The notes below the pieces were generated by a model, which worked only from the letters and a program-made list of their open reading frames with translations, had not been told where the DNA came from and made no database searches. Below, one piece after another: positions 32,094-43,252 of a stretch of DNA of 64,000 nucleotides; the first letter of the stretch is position 1; each line of letters starts with the position of its first letter. The stretch is from Cavenderia fasciculata (Eukaryota > Evosea > Eumycetozoa > Acytosteliales > Cavenderiaceae), in contig NW_004457708.1 of the NCBI RefSeq assembly GCF_000203815.1, positions 186,001 to 250,000 of the forward strand, read 5' to 3'. Both the position numbers and the translations under genes were made by a program.

Positions 32094-34869
32094 ATGGTGA
32101 AAGCATTTATAGAGGCATCAGGCGATAATGTAGAAACCTCTCCTTCACTATACGTCTTTTTCGATCGTGACCGATACCTGTTTGAATGCGGTGAAGGTAC
32201 ACAGAGATATGTGACACAACGTAACAGCTTTAGTTTGGCTAAACTCAATGCTATATTCCTCTCGTCGCTTTCATGGGACTCTGTAGGAGGTGTCATGGGC
32301 TCTCTGCTCACTATGAGCGATATTGGGACCAATGAGGTGGTCATTTATGCACCGGTCGGATTCTCGGCCATCTTACAAGCCGCCAAACCTTTCCTCAAGA
32401 GATCGTTGATTGTTCATGTCAAGGAAGTAGTCTCTTCACATCAATTTCAAGATGAATCATTACGTGTTCAAATCTTACCAATTTCAAATAAACCCAATAC
32501 TGAACAACAACAACAACAACAACCATCAGTTAATCATATTACAATTGGTGGTAATTCTCAATCATCCTCTTCTTCTAATAATAATAATAATAAGACACCA
32601 CAATCAGATGATGAAAATGAATCATCATCATCATCATTTGATCCAATCAATGCAGAATGTACAACAAGACAAGGGTCACCTCAATCAACCATTCTCTCAA
32701 CTACAACAACATCAAACCTTCAAGAAGATAGAGAAGACCAAACAAGAGAAACAAAGAGAAAGAAAACTGAAGAATCACCAGAGCAATCACTTAGATTTAC
32801 AGTTGACCAAGATACATCATCATCACCAGAACAACACAAGTCATTAGATTCACCAAGAAAATCAATTGATTCAGATGTTGTACATTGTTATATCGTTCGT
32901 AGTAATGAATTTGCAGGAACTTTTCTTCCAGACAAAGCAAAGGAACTTGGAATTCGTCCAGGTCCACTTTTTAAAAGATTGGTAGCTGGTGAATCACTTA
33001 CCAATCAAGATGGTATATTAGTTCATCCTCATCAAGTTATGGAACCTGCTTCTCCTTCTTCTGTATGTTGTAAATGAAAAATAGAAGAGAAATAGAAAAT
33101 AGTAACTAATTTTGTTTTGTTTGATATTTTTTGTTTAGAATATTGGAATTATTAGATGTCCAACAATTGAATATATTCAAGGAGTAATTGGATGTAAGGA
33201 GTTTTCAGAGTATTTTAGAAAAGATGATCCTACCAATGCTAAAAAGATATTGACAGTATTTCATATTGCACCCAAGGTGGTATTGAATCATCCCGATTAT
33301 TTGACATTTATAGAACGATTTGGAGATGAAACCAAACACATTATTATGAATCAAGAGAGTTGTCAATACTTTCCATCATTCCAACGTTCTGAGCAATTTG
33401 TCACTCAACTATCACTCTTGACATCATCCCTCTTCCCATCTGGTGTCAAACCACGTCAAGTTTCTCCCATTCTAACACCACAAAATGAAGCTCGTATTTC
33501 TCCATCACTCGCCAAAAATATGTTACCAATCAATAAGATCACTCGTGTAACTTTGGGTCCACCAAAACAAGCTGGTGAAATTGAATTTCTTTCTTTATCT
33601 GATTGTATAAATGATGGTTTAATTACTACTCCTGATAATACTAATCAACAAAATAATCAACAACAACAAAATATTTCTGAACAATCTAATAATCAAACTG
33701 AAGATTCAGAAATGAATTATAAAGTAGCAAAACAAGTAGTTGAAAAATGTGTTTTATCAAATTCAAAATTTTCAAGTCAAATGGAAGAGATCAAATCGAT
33801 GGAAGCCAAGTTGGAGAGTATGGAGAAATTGGATTCAGAGATGTATCCAAGAATATTGTTTACTGGGACGGGATCTGCTATCCCATCATTGTTGCGTAAT
33901 GTAACTGGTCATCATGTGTTGATGGAGACTGGTGCTGGTATGTTGTTGGATGCTGGTGAGGGGACGTTTGGACAAATGTCTCGTTTCTACGGTCCCGACA
34001 AGATCGACTATGTGTTGGCCGGTCTACGTGTCATTTGGATCTCCCATTTACACGCCGATCATCATTTGGGTACACCAGGCATTCTCCAGAAACGTTTAGA
34101 GTTGGAAAAACGTGATAATATCAAGTTGCCACCCGTCATTGTCATTGCACCACAGTCGATTATCACATGGCTCAACAAGACGGACAAGGTACGTCCGTTG
34201 GGTCATATAGGCATTTCGATCGATCGTATGGCCAATGAAATCAAGACACTCAAGCCTGCTTTAATCGATCTGGGTATTGTCGAGATTATCAATGTGCCTG
34301 TGATCCATTGTTACAAGGCGTTTGGTATTGTCGTCACACTCAAGAATGGCTTCAAGTTTACTTATTCAGGCGATACCCGTCCATGTCCGTTGTTGGCTTC
34401 AGAGGGTAAATCGTCAGACGTACTCTTGCACGAAGCAACCATGTCGGATGACTTGTGGGAAGAGGCCATCAAGAAACGTCACAGCACCGTTGGTGAAGCA
34501 CTCAAGGTTGGAAAAGACATGGGTGCCAAGTTTACCATCCTCACTCATTTCAGTCAACGTTATCCCAAGATGCCTCAACTCGAACAAAATCAACGCGCGC
34601 GATTCGGACTTGCCTTTGATCTCTTACAAGTCGCTCCCTTCCAATACCCACTTCTCGAAAGCTTGATCCAGCCTGCCAACACTCTAGCCGAATTCGAAAG
34701 ACTCAAAGATATCCAAGAACGTAATGATACAGTCTCTACTTCTGTCATTCCTAAAAAGGTAGGAGCTAAACAAAAGCAACAACAACAACAACAACAAAAA
34801 CAACAAAAAAGAAAACAAATTGATAATGATGATAAAGAAAATGAAAAAGAAAAGGAAAAGGAAAATTAA
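32094..34869 (+). CDS. elac2: tRNase Z, long form (ELAC2-type)
   Basis: Exons 32094-33062 and 33139-34869 give 899 residues. This is the two-lobed long form. An inactive N-terminal metallo-beta-lactamase half (SLYVFFDRDRYLFECGEGTQ, LNAIFLSSLSWDSVGGVMG) is followed by a low-complexity insert and the catalytic half. The latter has GTGSAIPSLLRNVTG, the zinc motif HLHADHHLG from residue 626, TYSGDTRPCPLL, HEATMSDD and LTHFSQRY. The enzyme cuts the 3' trailer from pre-tRNA before CCA addition, in nucleus and/or mitochondria. No clear mitochondrial presequence is visible at this start. A Gln/Lys-rich tail resembles a nuclear signal (KKVGAKQKQQ...QKRKQ). The Gln, Ser and Asn inserts in the middle are typical of amoebal proteins and lie outside the folded parts. 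Confidence 0.93.
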
Positions 34870-35046
34870 CATATTGTATAAAGATTTAAAAAAAAACGAG
34901 GGAGAAATTGAGGGAATAACCATTTATATATTATTATTATCACTACTATAGAGTAAATATTTAAAAAGATATAAAGTATTTTTGGTTCTAATTTTAATAA
35001 TTTTCTTTTTTTTTTCAAAAAATAACTATTTTAGATTTCACATTTA

Positions 35047-35445
35047 ATGGAACCAGAATATCCATTGATAGATTATGTTTCAAAACTATTTCCAAAGAAA
35101 CAAAAACCAGAAAAAACAACATTTAGAAAACCAATATCATTATTAAAAAGAGAACAAAAAGTAAAAGAAAAAGTAAAAGAAAGTAAACAACAACAACAAC
35201 ATCAACTTGGTGAAAGAAAACAAGAAGAAAGAAAAGGAAAAGGAAAAGGTCAACAACAACAACAACAAAAATTAAAAGTACCACTACCATCACAACTTTT
35301 AGAGGGATTGGAGGATAATGAAGAGATTCCAAATTTTCAAGAAACTCATAACCTACTTGCTAGTCGTTTAAAATCAACTAGACAACAACAAAAAGAATCA
35401 AATTCCTTTATTGTTGAATCAAGGGATCATTTTGAAAAAAAGAAA

Positions 35446-35476
<31 letters not shown>

Positions 35477-35481
35477 GAAGA

Positions 35482-35515
<34 letters not shown>

Positions 35516-35718
35516 GTAGTAGGAAAAATAGTAGTAAATCAGTTTCAAAGGAAGTTATTGATTTTGATAGAATTTTAAAAAATAATTATTCTACTTTTAA
35601 TAATAATACTAGTAGTAGTAGTAGAAGTAACCCTAACCTTGGCTATTATATAGGAACTAATTTAAATCATTTTTCAACTATAAACTATTTAAGGAATTTA
35701 ACAAAGTTATTTAAATAG
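35047..35718 (+). CDS. Hypothetical basic low-complexity protein
   Basis: One exon of 223 residues: a Lys/Glu/Gln-rich N-terminal third, a moderately complex centre (PLPSQLLEGLEDNEEIPNFQ, ETHNLLASRLKSTRQQQK), Asn and Ser runs, and a hydrophobic-aromatic end (YYIGTNLNHFSTINYLRNLT). A good acceptor (ATTTTAG) lies 16 bp before the ATG, so an upstream non-coding exon is possible. The basic composition suggests a nuclear or nucleolar protein, but I recognise no family. Confidence 0.55.
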
Positions 35719-36004
35719 TAAATAAATAAATAATAATAAATAATTTAATTTAATGTTTTTTTTTTTAAATTAAAATATATTACTTTCTCGTTGAGAGAAA
35801 TCACACAATTTTATTTTGAGGTTTCAGTTCGAATCAAAGGTACTTAGGAATTTAGTCCCCCCTCCTCCTTTCCCTCCTCCTCCTCCTGTGTCTACACTCA
35901 CTCGCCATTCCACTCACTCACTCACTTTTCTTCTTCTTTTGTTTTAGTTTCTTTATTCTATTATTAACAACGATGATGATGATGATGATTTAGTTTCGTT
36001 GTAA

Positions 36005-36477
36005 ATGAATAGTAATAGTAGTAGTAATAATAATAGTAGGAGAAGTAGAAGTAGAAGCAGTAGTGGTCTTCGTTATCCTCGTAGTTCTGGTCGTCAAAGT
36101 TCAAAACCTTCGGACCGTTTAAACGAGTTGTTACTTTGTTTACATTTACAATGCAAGACATTCAAGAATCAATGTATAGATGGTGTACATGTCTTTGCGT
36201 TTAGGTCAAGACGAGGAAGAATCAAGCATGACAGTGACTACCACAGCAAGCCATGCGAACGAATAGATCCCTCTATCGAGTGTCCTGGATGTGCTCGATT
36301 TTCCGTTAAAGAAGGGAAGGCTTGTCCTCATCAAGGCTGCAAAAGAACCTACCTCGGCACCAAACATGTAAATTGTCTTCAATCACATAGAGACTGTCCT
36401 AAATCTTGCAAGATTTGCATTGATTTAAAATCACATAGTGAATACAATAGTCTTATAACTAGAAATAGAACTAGAAG

Positions 36478-36561
<84 letters not shown>

Positions 36562-37870
36562 AAGTAGTGATAGTGATGACAGTGACAGTAGTGGAGATAG
36601 TGAAAGTGAAAGTGATAGTGATAGTGATAGTGATGATAGCAGTAGTTATAGTGATAGTGAAGGTAGTAGTGATGGTAGTGATGTTAGTAGTGATGAAAAA
36701 GCTACTACTACCACTACTACTACGACCGCTACTACTACTAATAGTGAAAGTGAAAAGGAATGTTATCATGGATTACTACTCAAAAGAAAATTGGTCACTA
36801 AACAACAACAATCATCAATCATGGAAACAAAGACAAAAAAGATTAAAGAAGATGATGATGATGATGAAGATGATCCATCTTTATCTTTATTGAAAACAAC
36901 AATAACAATACCAAAATTGAATTCAACACCACGATTGGAAACTACTAAAATGGATTGTTGTAATCCAGATCACCAAAAACTTTGGGCTTACTCTCCTTTG
37001 GGAATTCCTGTCAACAACAACAACAACAATAGTACTAATGGTTTAGAGACAGATTCTCAGACATCAACACAATGTCACCAATGTTTAATTTGGAACAAAT
37101 ATCATCAACCTCCATTTACAATGAAAGAAGTGTTTAGTGATACTAACGTAGTAGACAACTTGGTTACAATCGCTTCTTCGAAACAACAACTACCATATTC
37201 TTGGAATCGAATGGGTAGTACTAAAGCCGATGGTATCAACTTTACAAAGTACCAATACAATTGTAGTGTCACTGATTGTGAATGTATCAAATTGGTTCAA
37301 CACTATCCAATCAATCACGATAACAATCGTTATATTGAATTGATTATCTATCAAGGAGTTCATAATCATCCCTCCAATAATAGCAAACCTCTTACTATTA
37401 AAATACCCTTGACTCCTACTCCACAACGTCCTCCTCCTCTTTCTCTCTTTTCAGCATCGACAAGAACCTGTACAAACTTGGATCACCAACAGATTTGTAA
37501 TACAAATCCAATCGCTCTATCAACTTTATTATTTATTAAAAATAATACAATTTGCAAACAATGTAAACGATTTATTAATGATCAACAACAACCAACTACC
37601 GAAACTATTCAAATTAATAATAATAATAACAATATTAATCAAATTAATAATATTGATATTAATATTAATAATAATAATAATAATCATTCCCATCCTCCTC
37701 CTCCTTCAACTACTTCAATTATAACTGAACCAATCATTGATTATAATACAACAACACCAACAACAACAACAACAACAAAACAAAATGGATTATCATCATT
37801 CAAAACCGACTCTGAACCTTTTATTCAAAATTTGGTTAGCATGTTATTAAATGGAATCAAAAAGGAATAG
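36005..37870 (+). CDS. Cys-rich protein with a divergent WRKY/FLYWCH-like zinc finger
   Basis: A single exon of 621 residues. After an Arg/Ser-rich start comes a Cys cluster (residues about 45-145: LQCKTFKNQC, CERIDPSIECPGCARF, CPHQGCKRTY, CPKSCKICID). A 23-residue Asn run and an acidic Ser-Asp tract follow. Around residues 395-460 is YSWNRMGSTKADG...YQYNCSVTDCECIKLVQHYP, ending GVHNHP. The spacing C-x4-C-x(about 26)-H-x-H with a preceding beta strand fits the WRKY-GCM1 zinc-finger superfamily (WRKY, FAR1, FLYWCH). The WRKYGQK signature itself is absent. Such domains bind DNA, so this may be a transcription factor or a domesticated transposase-derived protein. Three other CxxC-like pairs (CCNPDH, CHQCLIW, CKQCKRF) suggest more metal sites. 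Confidence 0.7.
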
Positions 37871-38076
37871 AACAATAGATAGAATGAATATTTATTTATC
37901 AAGCTAAAAAAGACAACTAATCTAATAATAAAGTTGTGTTTGGCCAAACATTTATTTATTTATTTATTTATTTGCATAAGTAATTTGCTCTTTACATATG
38001 ATGTTTTAAAAATAATGATCAAGTTGTAGGTAGGGGGACTGGGTAGTCCCAATTGTTGATCTAAAGACCCCAACAA
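37871..38076. other. Short convergent spacer
   Basis: Contains a TTTA microsatellite near 37950-37972 and the 3' ends of the two flanking genes. No other feature. Confidence 0.5.
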
Positions 38077-38220
38077 TTAGCAACCATCAGAACAACGGTT
38101 TTGGCATCTGAAATCATTCTCCTTGCATGATGAACAACATGGCATTCCATAAGCTACATTAAGAGATCCCAAAAGGGCAAACAAGAACAAGACCAAGAGA
38201 ATTAAAAACTTTGCTTCCAT
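38077..38220 (-). CDS. Secreted cysteine-rich micropeptide (47 aa)
   Basis: ATG at 38220 to TAA at 38077. Residues 1 to about 25 are a textbook signal peptide (MEAKFLILLVLFLFALLGSL, then NVAYG). The predicted mature part is about 22 residues with six Cys in the order CC-x2-C-x6-C-x3-C-x3-C. This is a compact, potentially three-disulphide peptide. A polypyrimidine tract and TTTTTTAG sit 2-3 bases before the ATG, pointing to a 5' UTR intron. A TATAAATA box lies 213 bp upstream. The gene is below common ORF length limits. I do not recognise a family; possible roles such as secreted signal or antimicrobial are guesses. There is no known toxin signature. Confidence 0.7.
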   Translation of the reverse strand: MEAKFLILLVLFLFALLGSLNVAYGMPCCSSCKENDFRCQNRCSDGC

Positions 38221-38432
38221 TTCTAAAAAAGAAAAAGAAAAAGAAAAAGAAAAAAATTAACAAAGGTTCCAGTGGATGGATTTAATTTAATATTAGTTTG
38301 AAAATATACAAACTTTAAAATTTGATTTGATTGATTAGATTAATTGAATAATTTGATTAGATTGAATATTATTTGATTGATTGAATGAATTGATTTGATG
38401 ATTTGAAATTGGACTTGGAAGGAGGAGTCTTG

Positions 38433-38440
38433 TATTTATA
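38433..38440 (-). promoter_or_regulatory. TATA box of the micropeptide gene
   Basis: TATAAATA on the minus strand within GGTATAAATACAAGACTCC, correctly oriented for the Cys-rich peptide gene and flanked by less AT-extreme sequence, which makes it stand out. Confidence 0.45.
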
Positions 38441-39090
38441 CCTTTCTTTTTACAATTGAATTTCCAAAAAATGATGGTGATCCATGAAATTATTAATAGA
38501 ATTAATCGAAGAAAGGATAACTCTTGTAAAATGATTAGATTGGAAGAAGTAGGGTCGATTCAAATTTGCATCAAGGAGATAAAATTAAGTGATCATAACA
38601 AATATGGCATTGAATGAATTACTATTCTTGTGTAAAGTTCAAGGATGATCAACCACACTATTGACTTTTGATTGACGATTGGTAACTTCACGTGAGCTTT
38701 GCTAAAACTTTGAAATTTACTGGTTAACTGGGGGAGGGCATTCATTCACTTACAAATCAACACCAATCTATTCGATGTGTGGGTACTCTGATCTTCCCAT
38801 CAATCAAATCATTTTTTTATGCTTTATCTCTTGGAATTCACACACATAAATAAATACACAGAAATTGTTTTGTGAAATTTCATATAATATCTGTATCGAT
38901 AGAAATTGCACACATAATATATATATACATTATCTACTCTTTTCTGACAATATTAAAGGTTGAATGAATAATATTAATTGCATTGACCGCCAAAAATCTG
39001 AGTATCAATAACGAATTCAATACGAAGGGGGTTGACCAGTCTGACAAAAGAGACACTTGATAATATATTTTTGAACACAATTGTTATAAC
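38441..39090. other. Spacer between the micropeptide and pyroglutamyl peptidase genes
   Basis: A divergent-promoter spacer of about 650 bp. Short GATT-type repeats occur near its left end. No reading frame or RNA signature recognised. Confidence 0.45.
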
Positions 39091-39936
39091 ATGTCAACAA
39101 CAACAACAACAAGAAAGACCAAGTTTATAATCACAGGGTTTGGTAAATTTGCAAATGTAGTTGACAATCCTTCAACTCATTTGATCAATCATTTACAAAA
39201 GTCATTACATACTTTGAATACTGTAACTATCTAAAGACAAAGCATCGTGATGATCATAATAATACACATTATTGATACATTGTTATTTCACACAGACAAA
39301 GAACTTTGAAGTAGTAAAGACTGATATCTTGGAGGTATCAGCTCAAGCTGTTAACAAATATCTTCAAGACATTGAAACAAATGTATTAAAAGTGAATAAT
39401 AATAATAATAACAATAATAATACAACTGATGCTGATGATCATCAAGATAATATAGTACTATTACATTTGGGTGTCTCTGGATTAGCTAAAGAATTGAATA
39501 TTGAAAGATTTGGTTGGAATTGTAAGATAGAGAACATACATATAAATAATTTGTACAATATAAATCAGAGTGTATAAACTAATTATAATTATATAATTAT
39601 TTACTGTTAGGTGCAAACTTTGCAAATCCAGATGAAGCAGGATGGACAGCTTTAAATGAAGCAATCAATGATACATGTCAAATTCACAACTCTATTGAAA
39701 CGAATCTACCTACCAATCAACTTGTCAATAGTCTTGCCGGCAAGAAGCACAAAGTGCAAGAATCAACGGATCCAGGTAGATTCATTTGCAACTATATCTA
39801 TTTCTCATCGTTGTGTCTATCACAGAGATACAAGTGTAAATCATTATTTGTTCATATTCCACATTTCGAAGCTATCGATTTTGATTCTCAAGTTTGTTTT
39901 ATATTAGATCTATTGGATACTATTATTTCCCTTTAA
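39091..39936 (+). CDS. Pyroglutamyl-peptidase I
   Basis: Exons 39091-39222, 39296-39521 and 39611-39936 give 227 residues, matching the 200-230 range of this cysteine peptidase (family C15). It begins with TKFIITGFGKF after a short Thr run and has NPSTHLI. Next is VLLHLGVSGLAKELNIERFGWNCANFANPD, in which the Glu of the triad lies (IER). Then comes the nucleophile Cys179 in STDPGRFICNYIYF, and the likely catalytic His201 in FVHIPHF. The enzyme removes N-terminal pyroglutamate from peptides in the cytosol. There is no signal peptide. The final splice (T|GT = Cys120) rejoins the conserved N-C/A-N segment, so the model is well supported. A short Asn insert near residue 75 is a surface loop. Confidence 0.92.
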
Positions 39937-40189
39937 AAAAAAACAAAATATAATAATAATAATAATGTACATTTTAAAATATAATAATATAATAAAAACA
40001 ACAAACAAACACCATCAACCACAGGTTAACAACAACAACAACAAACAACTCTTGTTTTATTTAAAAAATATTTTATATATATTTAAAAAGGAAAATGTAT
40101 ATATATGTGTGGTCAAAGAAAGAGACATCATCATAATCACACGAAAAATATAGAGATATATATATTTATATTTAGAGAGAGAGATAGGA

Positions 40190-40699
40190 ATGGATGATTT
40201 ATATTCAGCATCAAATGATTATAATATGTGGTTGGATCAACGAGAACAAGAACAACAAGTACCAAGGTCATCATCATCGATAGTGAATAGTGGTGGTGGT
40301 GGTGGATATCAATTGGAAGGGGATGACCAATATGAAGATGAAGATGATTTCCTTCTCCCCTCTTCAAACGATATCGATCCATACCTCTTTATCACTGAAA
40401 AGAAAAAGTTGATGGAAAAAAAAAGAATGGAAAGAGAATTAAAGGAATGTCTCTTGTTGTTATTCTCTGGATTCTGTATCTTTTGTCTTTGGATACTTTC
40501 TCTTCAATATTGGAAGAGTCGATCACCAGTTGTAAGAGGATTGGTCAAACTACAAATTGGTCTGTTCATCCTATTCCTTGTCTTTTTGTGTACAATCTCG
40601 TTTTACACTATCGCTAGAATCGTTTCTTCTGGTTTCACTTTGGATTTTAATTTTGATCCTTCTCCATTCTTTAAAAAAACATTTTCTTTAACAATATAA
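40190..40699 (+). CDS. Small two-span membrane protein, uncharacterised
   Basis: A single exon of 169 residues. An acidic cytosolic-type N-terminal half with Gly and Ser runs leads into a charged helix (ITEKKKLMEKKRMERELKEC). Two membrane spans follow (LLLLFSGFCIFCLWILSL and LQIGLFILFLVFLCTISFYT), joined by a short basic loop (QYWKSRSPVVRGLVK), then a short tail. The hairpin topology with charged flanks is clear, but no family was recognised. A possible ER or Golgi protein. Confidence 0.65.
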   Translation: MDDLYSASNDYNMWLDQREQEQQVPRSSSSIVNSGGGGGYQLEGDDQYEDEDDFLLPSSNDIDPYLFITEKKKLMEKKRMERELKECLLLLFSGFCIFCLWILSLQYWKSRSPVVRGLVKLQIGLFILFLVFLCTISFYTIARIVSSGFTLDFNFDPSPFFKKTFSLTI

Positions 40700-41418
40700 A
40701 TTAAATAAATATAAATCAAATTTGAAATGAATATGATTTCTTTTTTTTTTTTTGTTTTTAAAAACTATAATTTTATTTATATTGTTATTCATCATTATGA
40801 TCTTTAAGGTTGGTATCTGATTAAAAAGTAAGGTAAGAAAGAAAATAAAAGTTAGTTATTATGTTATTAAAAAAAGTATAAAAAAAGGAATAAGGATAAT
40901 AAATTTGATTTGTAGTGACGGAATCAGTCGGTATTTGTAATAATTGTCTTTCAGAGATATCGTCAGGCAATGTAGATAAATTTGGTCATCATCTTGGTCA
41001 CTTTGTACAAATATATCATCCTTTTCTTCTTTAGTATGAAAACTTACAAGTTGAAGTTGAAGATGATTAAAAAAAATGACTCGGTTTTCGTCTTTTTGTG
41101 TCACACATTCTCATTGGGTTCAAAAAAAAAAAAACAAAAAAATAAAATAAAAACATTTTAAAAAAAATAAATGCCCTTTTAAATTATTTTGAACCATCCA
41201 AATTCTGTATATAAAAGTAATAAAATCTTAATAAAAGATAAAAACTTTAGAAAGAATATACTAAACTTTTTTTTTTATCAAATTTATTAACCTTTTTTTT
41301 ATTTTTTATTTTTTTTTTAATATCCAAAATCCAATACTTTTCAAGTTCATTTGTTGTTGGATCGGATACTACTACTACTTACAGACATTGATCAATTATT
41401 CGACAATCATCACATATC
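40700..41418. other. Spacer with an ambiguous coding-like stretch on the minus strand
   Basis: On the minus strand at about 40850-41110, two frames both look protein-like: KEEKDDIFVQSDQDDDQIYL in one, and LPDDISERQLLQIPTDSVTT followed by NQIYYPY in another. A GTAAGT donor sits near 41050. This could be a small spliced or frame-broken gene, but no model with start, splice sites and stop is convincing. The remainder is AT-rich with long homopolymers. Confidence 0.3.
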
Positions 41419-43252
41419 ATGTCAAACGAAGACAAGACGCCATTATATCAAGAGAATGAAAAGGTATTAGTACATCATCAAAATACAATCTATGAAGCAA
41501 AGGTAAGTAAATAGTAATTTTTGCACAATGATTATAATCTATCTCAAGATGATTAACTTGTTTATTTGTCTTTTTCTTAGGTTCTTAAACATGAATATAA
41601 AGTAGATCCAAAGAAATCAAGTGATCCTAAGAAATACCATTACTACTTTATACATTATCTTGGTTGGAATGAAAAGTAAGAAATGATACATACTCCTCTT
41701 TGTATATAGTATACTTTTGTTAACATTATGATGATCATTTGTTTAAAAAAAAAAAGATGGAATGAATGGGTAGAACAATCAAGATTACTAAAATATAATG
41801 AACAAAATGTTGAATTGATGGTATCTATACGAGGTAGAACAAGGTTAGGTCCACCGGGTCCACCCATCGTCCCATTAACCTCAAAGAAAAAATCAAAGAA
41901 TGGTAATAGTAGCAGTACTGCTGCTGGAGGAGATGAATCAACATCTACTACTTCAACAACAACAACAACAACAACTAGTACTAGTACCGCTTCATCGTCA
42001 TCGTCGTCATCATCATCACATCATAAAAGAAAAAGAGAGATACCATCAAATATAAACATAGAGATACCAGAGGTTTTAAAAAAGATACTAGTAGATGATT
42101 GGAATTTCATTACAAACGATAAATCAGTTGGGTATCAAAGATTAAAAAAAACAAGAACAATCAAATTTATTAACCCTTTGATCCTCATCTCTCTCTTTCT
42201 CGATCTATCTATCTTTGTCTCTTTATATTAATAGATTGTATCACTACCAAGAAACCCATCTATTAAAACTTTATTAGACGATTTTGTAAATAATAACAAG
42301 TATGTAACACAACAGTCGATAATAACAATGATCAAACGATCAACTTATCTAATTTTTTTTAATCTATCTAGTAACAATGTTGAAACAAGATTAATAGTTG
42401 AAGGAGTGATCAGTTATTTCAACAAAGCATTGGGGTGTCAACTATTATACAAGTTTGAGAGACCTCAGTACAGTGATATTCTCAAGAATCATCCCGATAA
42501 ACCTCTCTCGGAAATATATGGTGCAGAGCATTTATTAAGATTATTTGGTATGTATAACTTTTGACTACTACTACTACTATAGTAGTGACAGACAATCATC
42601 TGTGATTGGTGTCAAAAAGAGAGCAATCTGTTACCCTAACCCTACCCTAACCTTTTTTTTTTTTTAAATGTACAATAGTTAAGCTACCGGAATTTATATC
42701 AATATCAGAAATGATCCCAGAAACTGTAATCATTTTAACTAAAACCATCGATGAAATTGTCAAGTATGTATCAATCAACAGAGGAATTATATTTATAATA
42801 TTATAAATTTTATTTTTGTTTAGTGTCTTTTTTTAATTCCTACTGGCTAGATGACAACATCCTTGCTTTTATAATTTTATCATTATATTATATTTGTATT
42901 TTTGATTGATGACCATCTAAAAGGAACAAGCGATTAAAAACAAACTAATCGTAATCGATTAATTAGAATTACACCCCCATCTCTCACAATCCAACAACTG
43001 TCACTCTCTCAATTGACATGTGCGGTACACGTACCCGTACTCTTACACACCCCACTCGCGCGCGCGTAAATCAATCATATCATTTTCACCCCACCAATGT
43101 GTTTTGATTTTATAAAATATGTGTATATTTAAATTAATTAATTAACCTATTATTATTCATTTTTTAGATACTTGGAAAGAAATATTTCTACATTATTCTT
43201 GAAAGAATATAATCCGGTTACTTCATACTATAATAGATTGGCTTCAAGTTAA
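41419..43252 (+). CDS. MRG15/Eaf3 chromodomain protein
   Basis: Seven exons: 41419-41502, 41581-41675, 41757-42126, 42235-42299, 42372-42547, 42679-42763 and 43168-43252, giving 319 residues. An N-terminal chromo barrel spans residues 1-75 (ENEKVLVHHQNTIYEAKVLK, YYFIHYLGWNEKWNEWV), followed by a Thr/Ser linker and the MRG domain. The MRG domain has IPEVLKKILVDDWNFITNDK, SLPRNPSIKTLLDDF, GVISYFNKALGCQLLYKFER, the EIYGAEHLLRLFVKLPEF stretch and FLKEYNPVTSYYNRLAS. MRG15/Eaf3 reads H3K36 methylation and serves NuA4/TIP60 acetyltransferase and Rpd3S/Sin3 deacetylase complexes. The PHF12-like gene at 26-30 kb would be a natural partner. The donor at 42127 (GTTGGG) is unusual but alone keeps the frame. 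The last intron is long (404 nt). Confidence 0.93.
42764..43167 (+). other. Unusually long intron 6 of the MRG15 gene
   Basis: At 404 nt it is four to six times longer than neighbouring introns. Its middle (about 42960-43100) is richer in G and C than other introns, including CGGTACACGTACCCGTACTC and CGCGCGCGCG near 43058-43067. No tRNA or snoRNA pattern was recognised inside. Confidence 0.6.

Noticed and set aside
43058-43067. CGCGCGCGCG read as a possible CpG island or Z-DNA regulatory site
   Set aside because: Too short on its own; reported only as part of the unusual intron.
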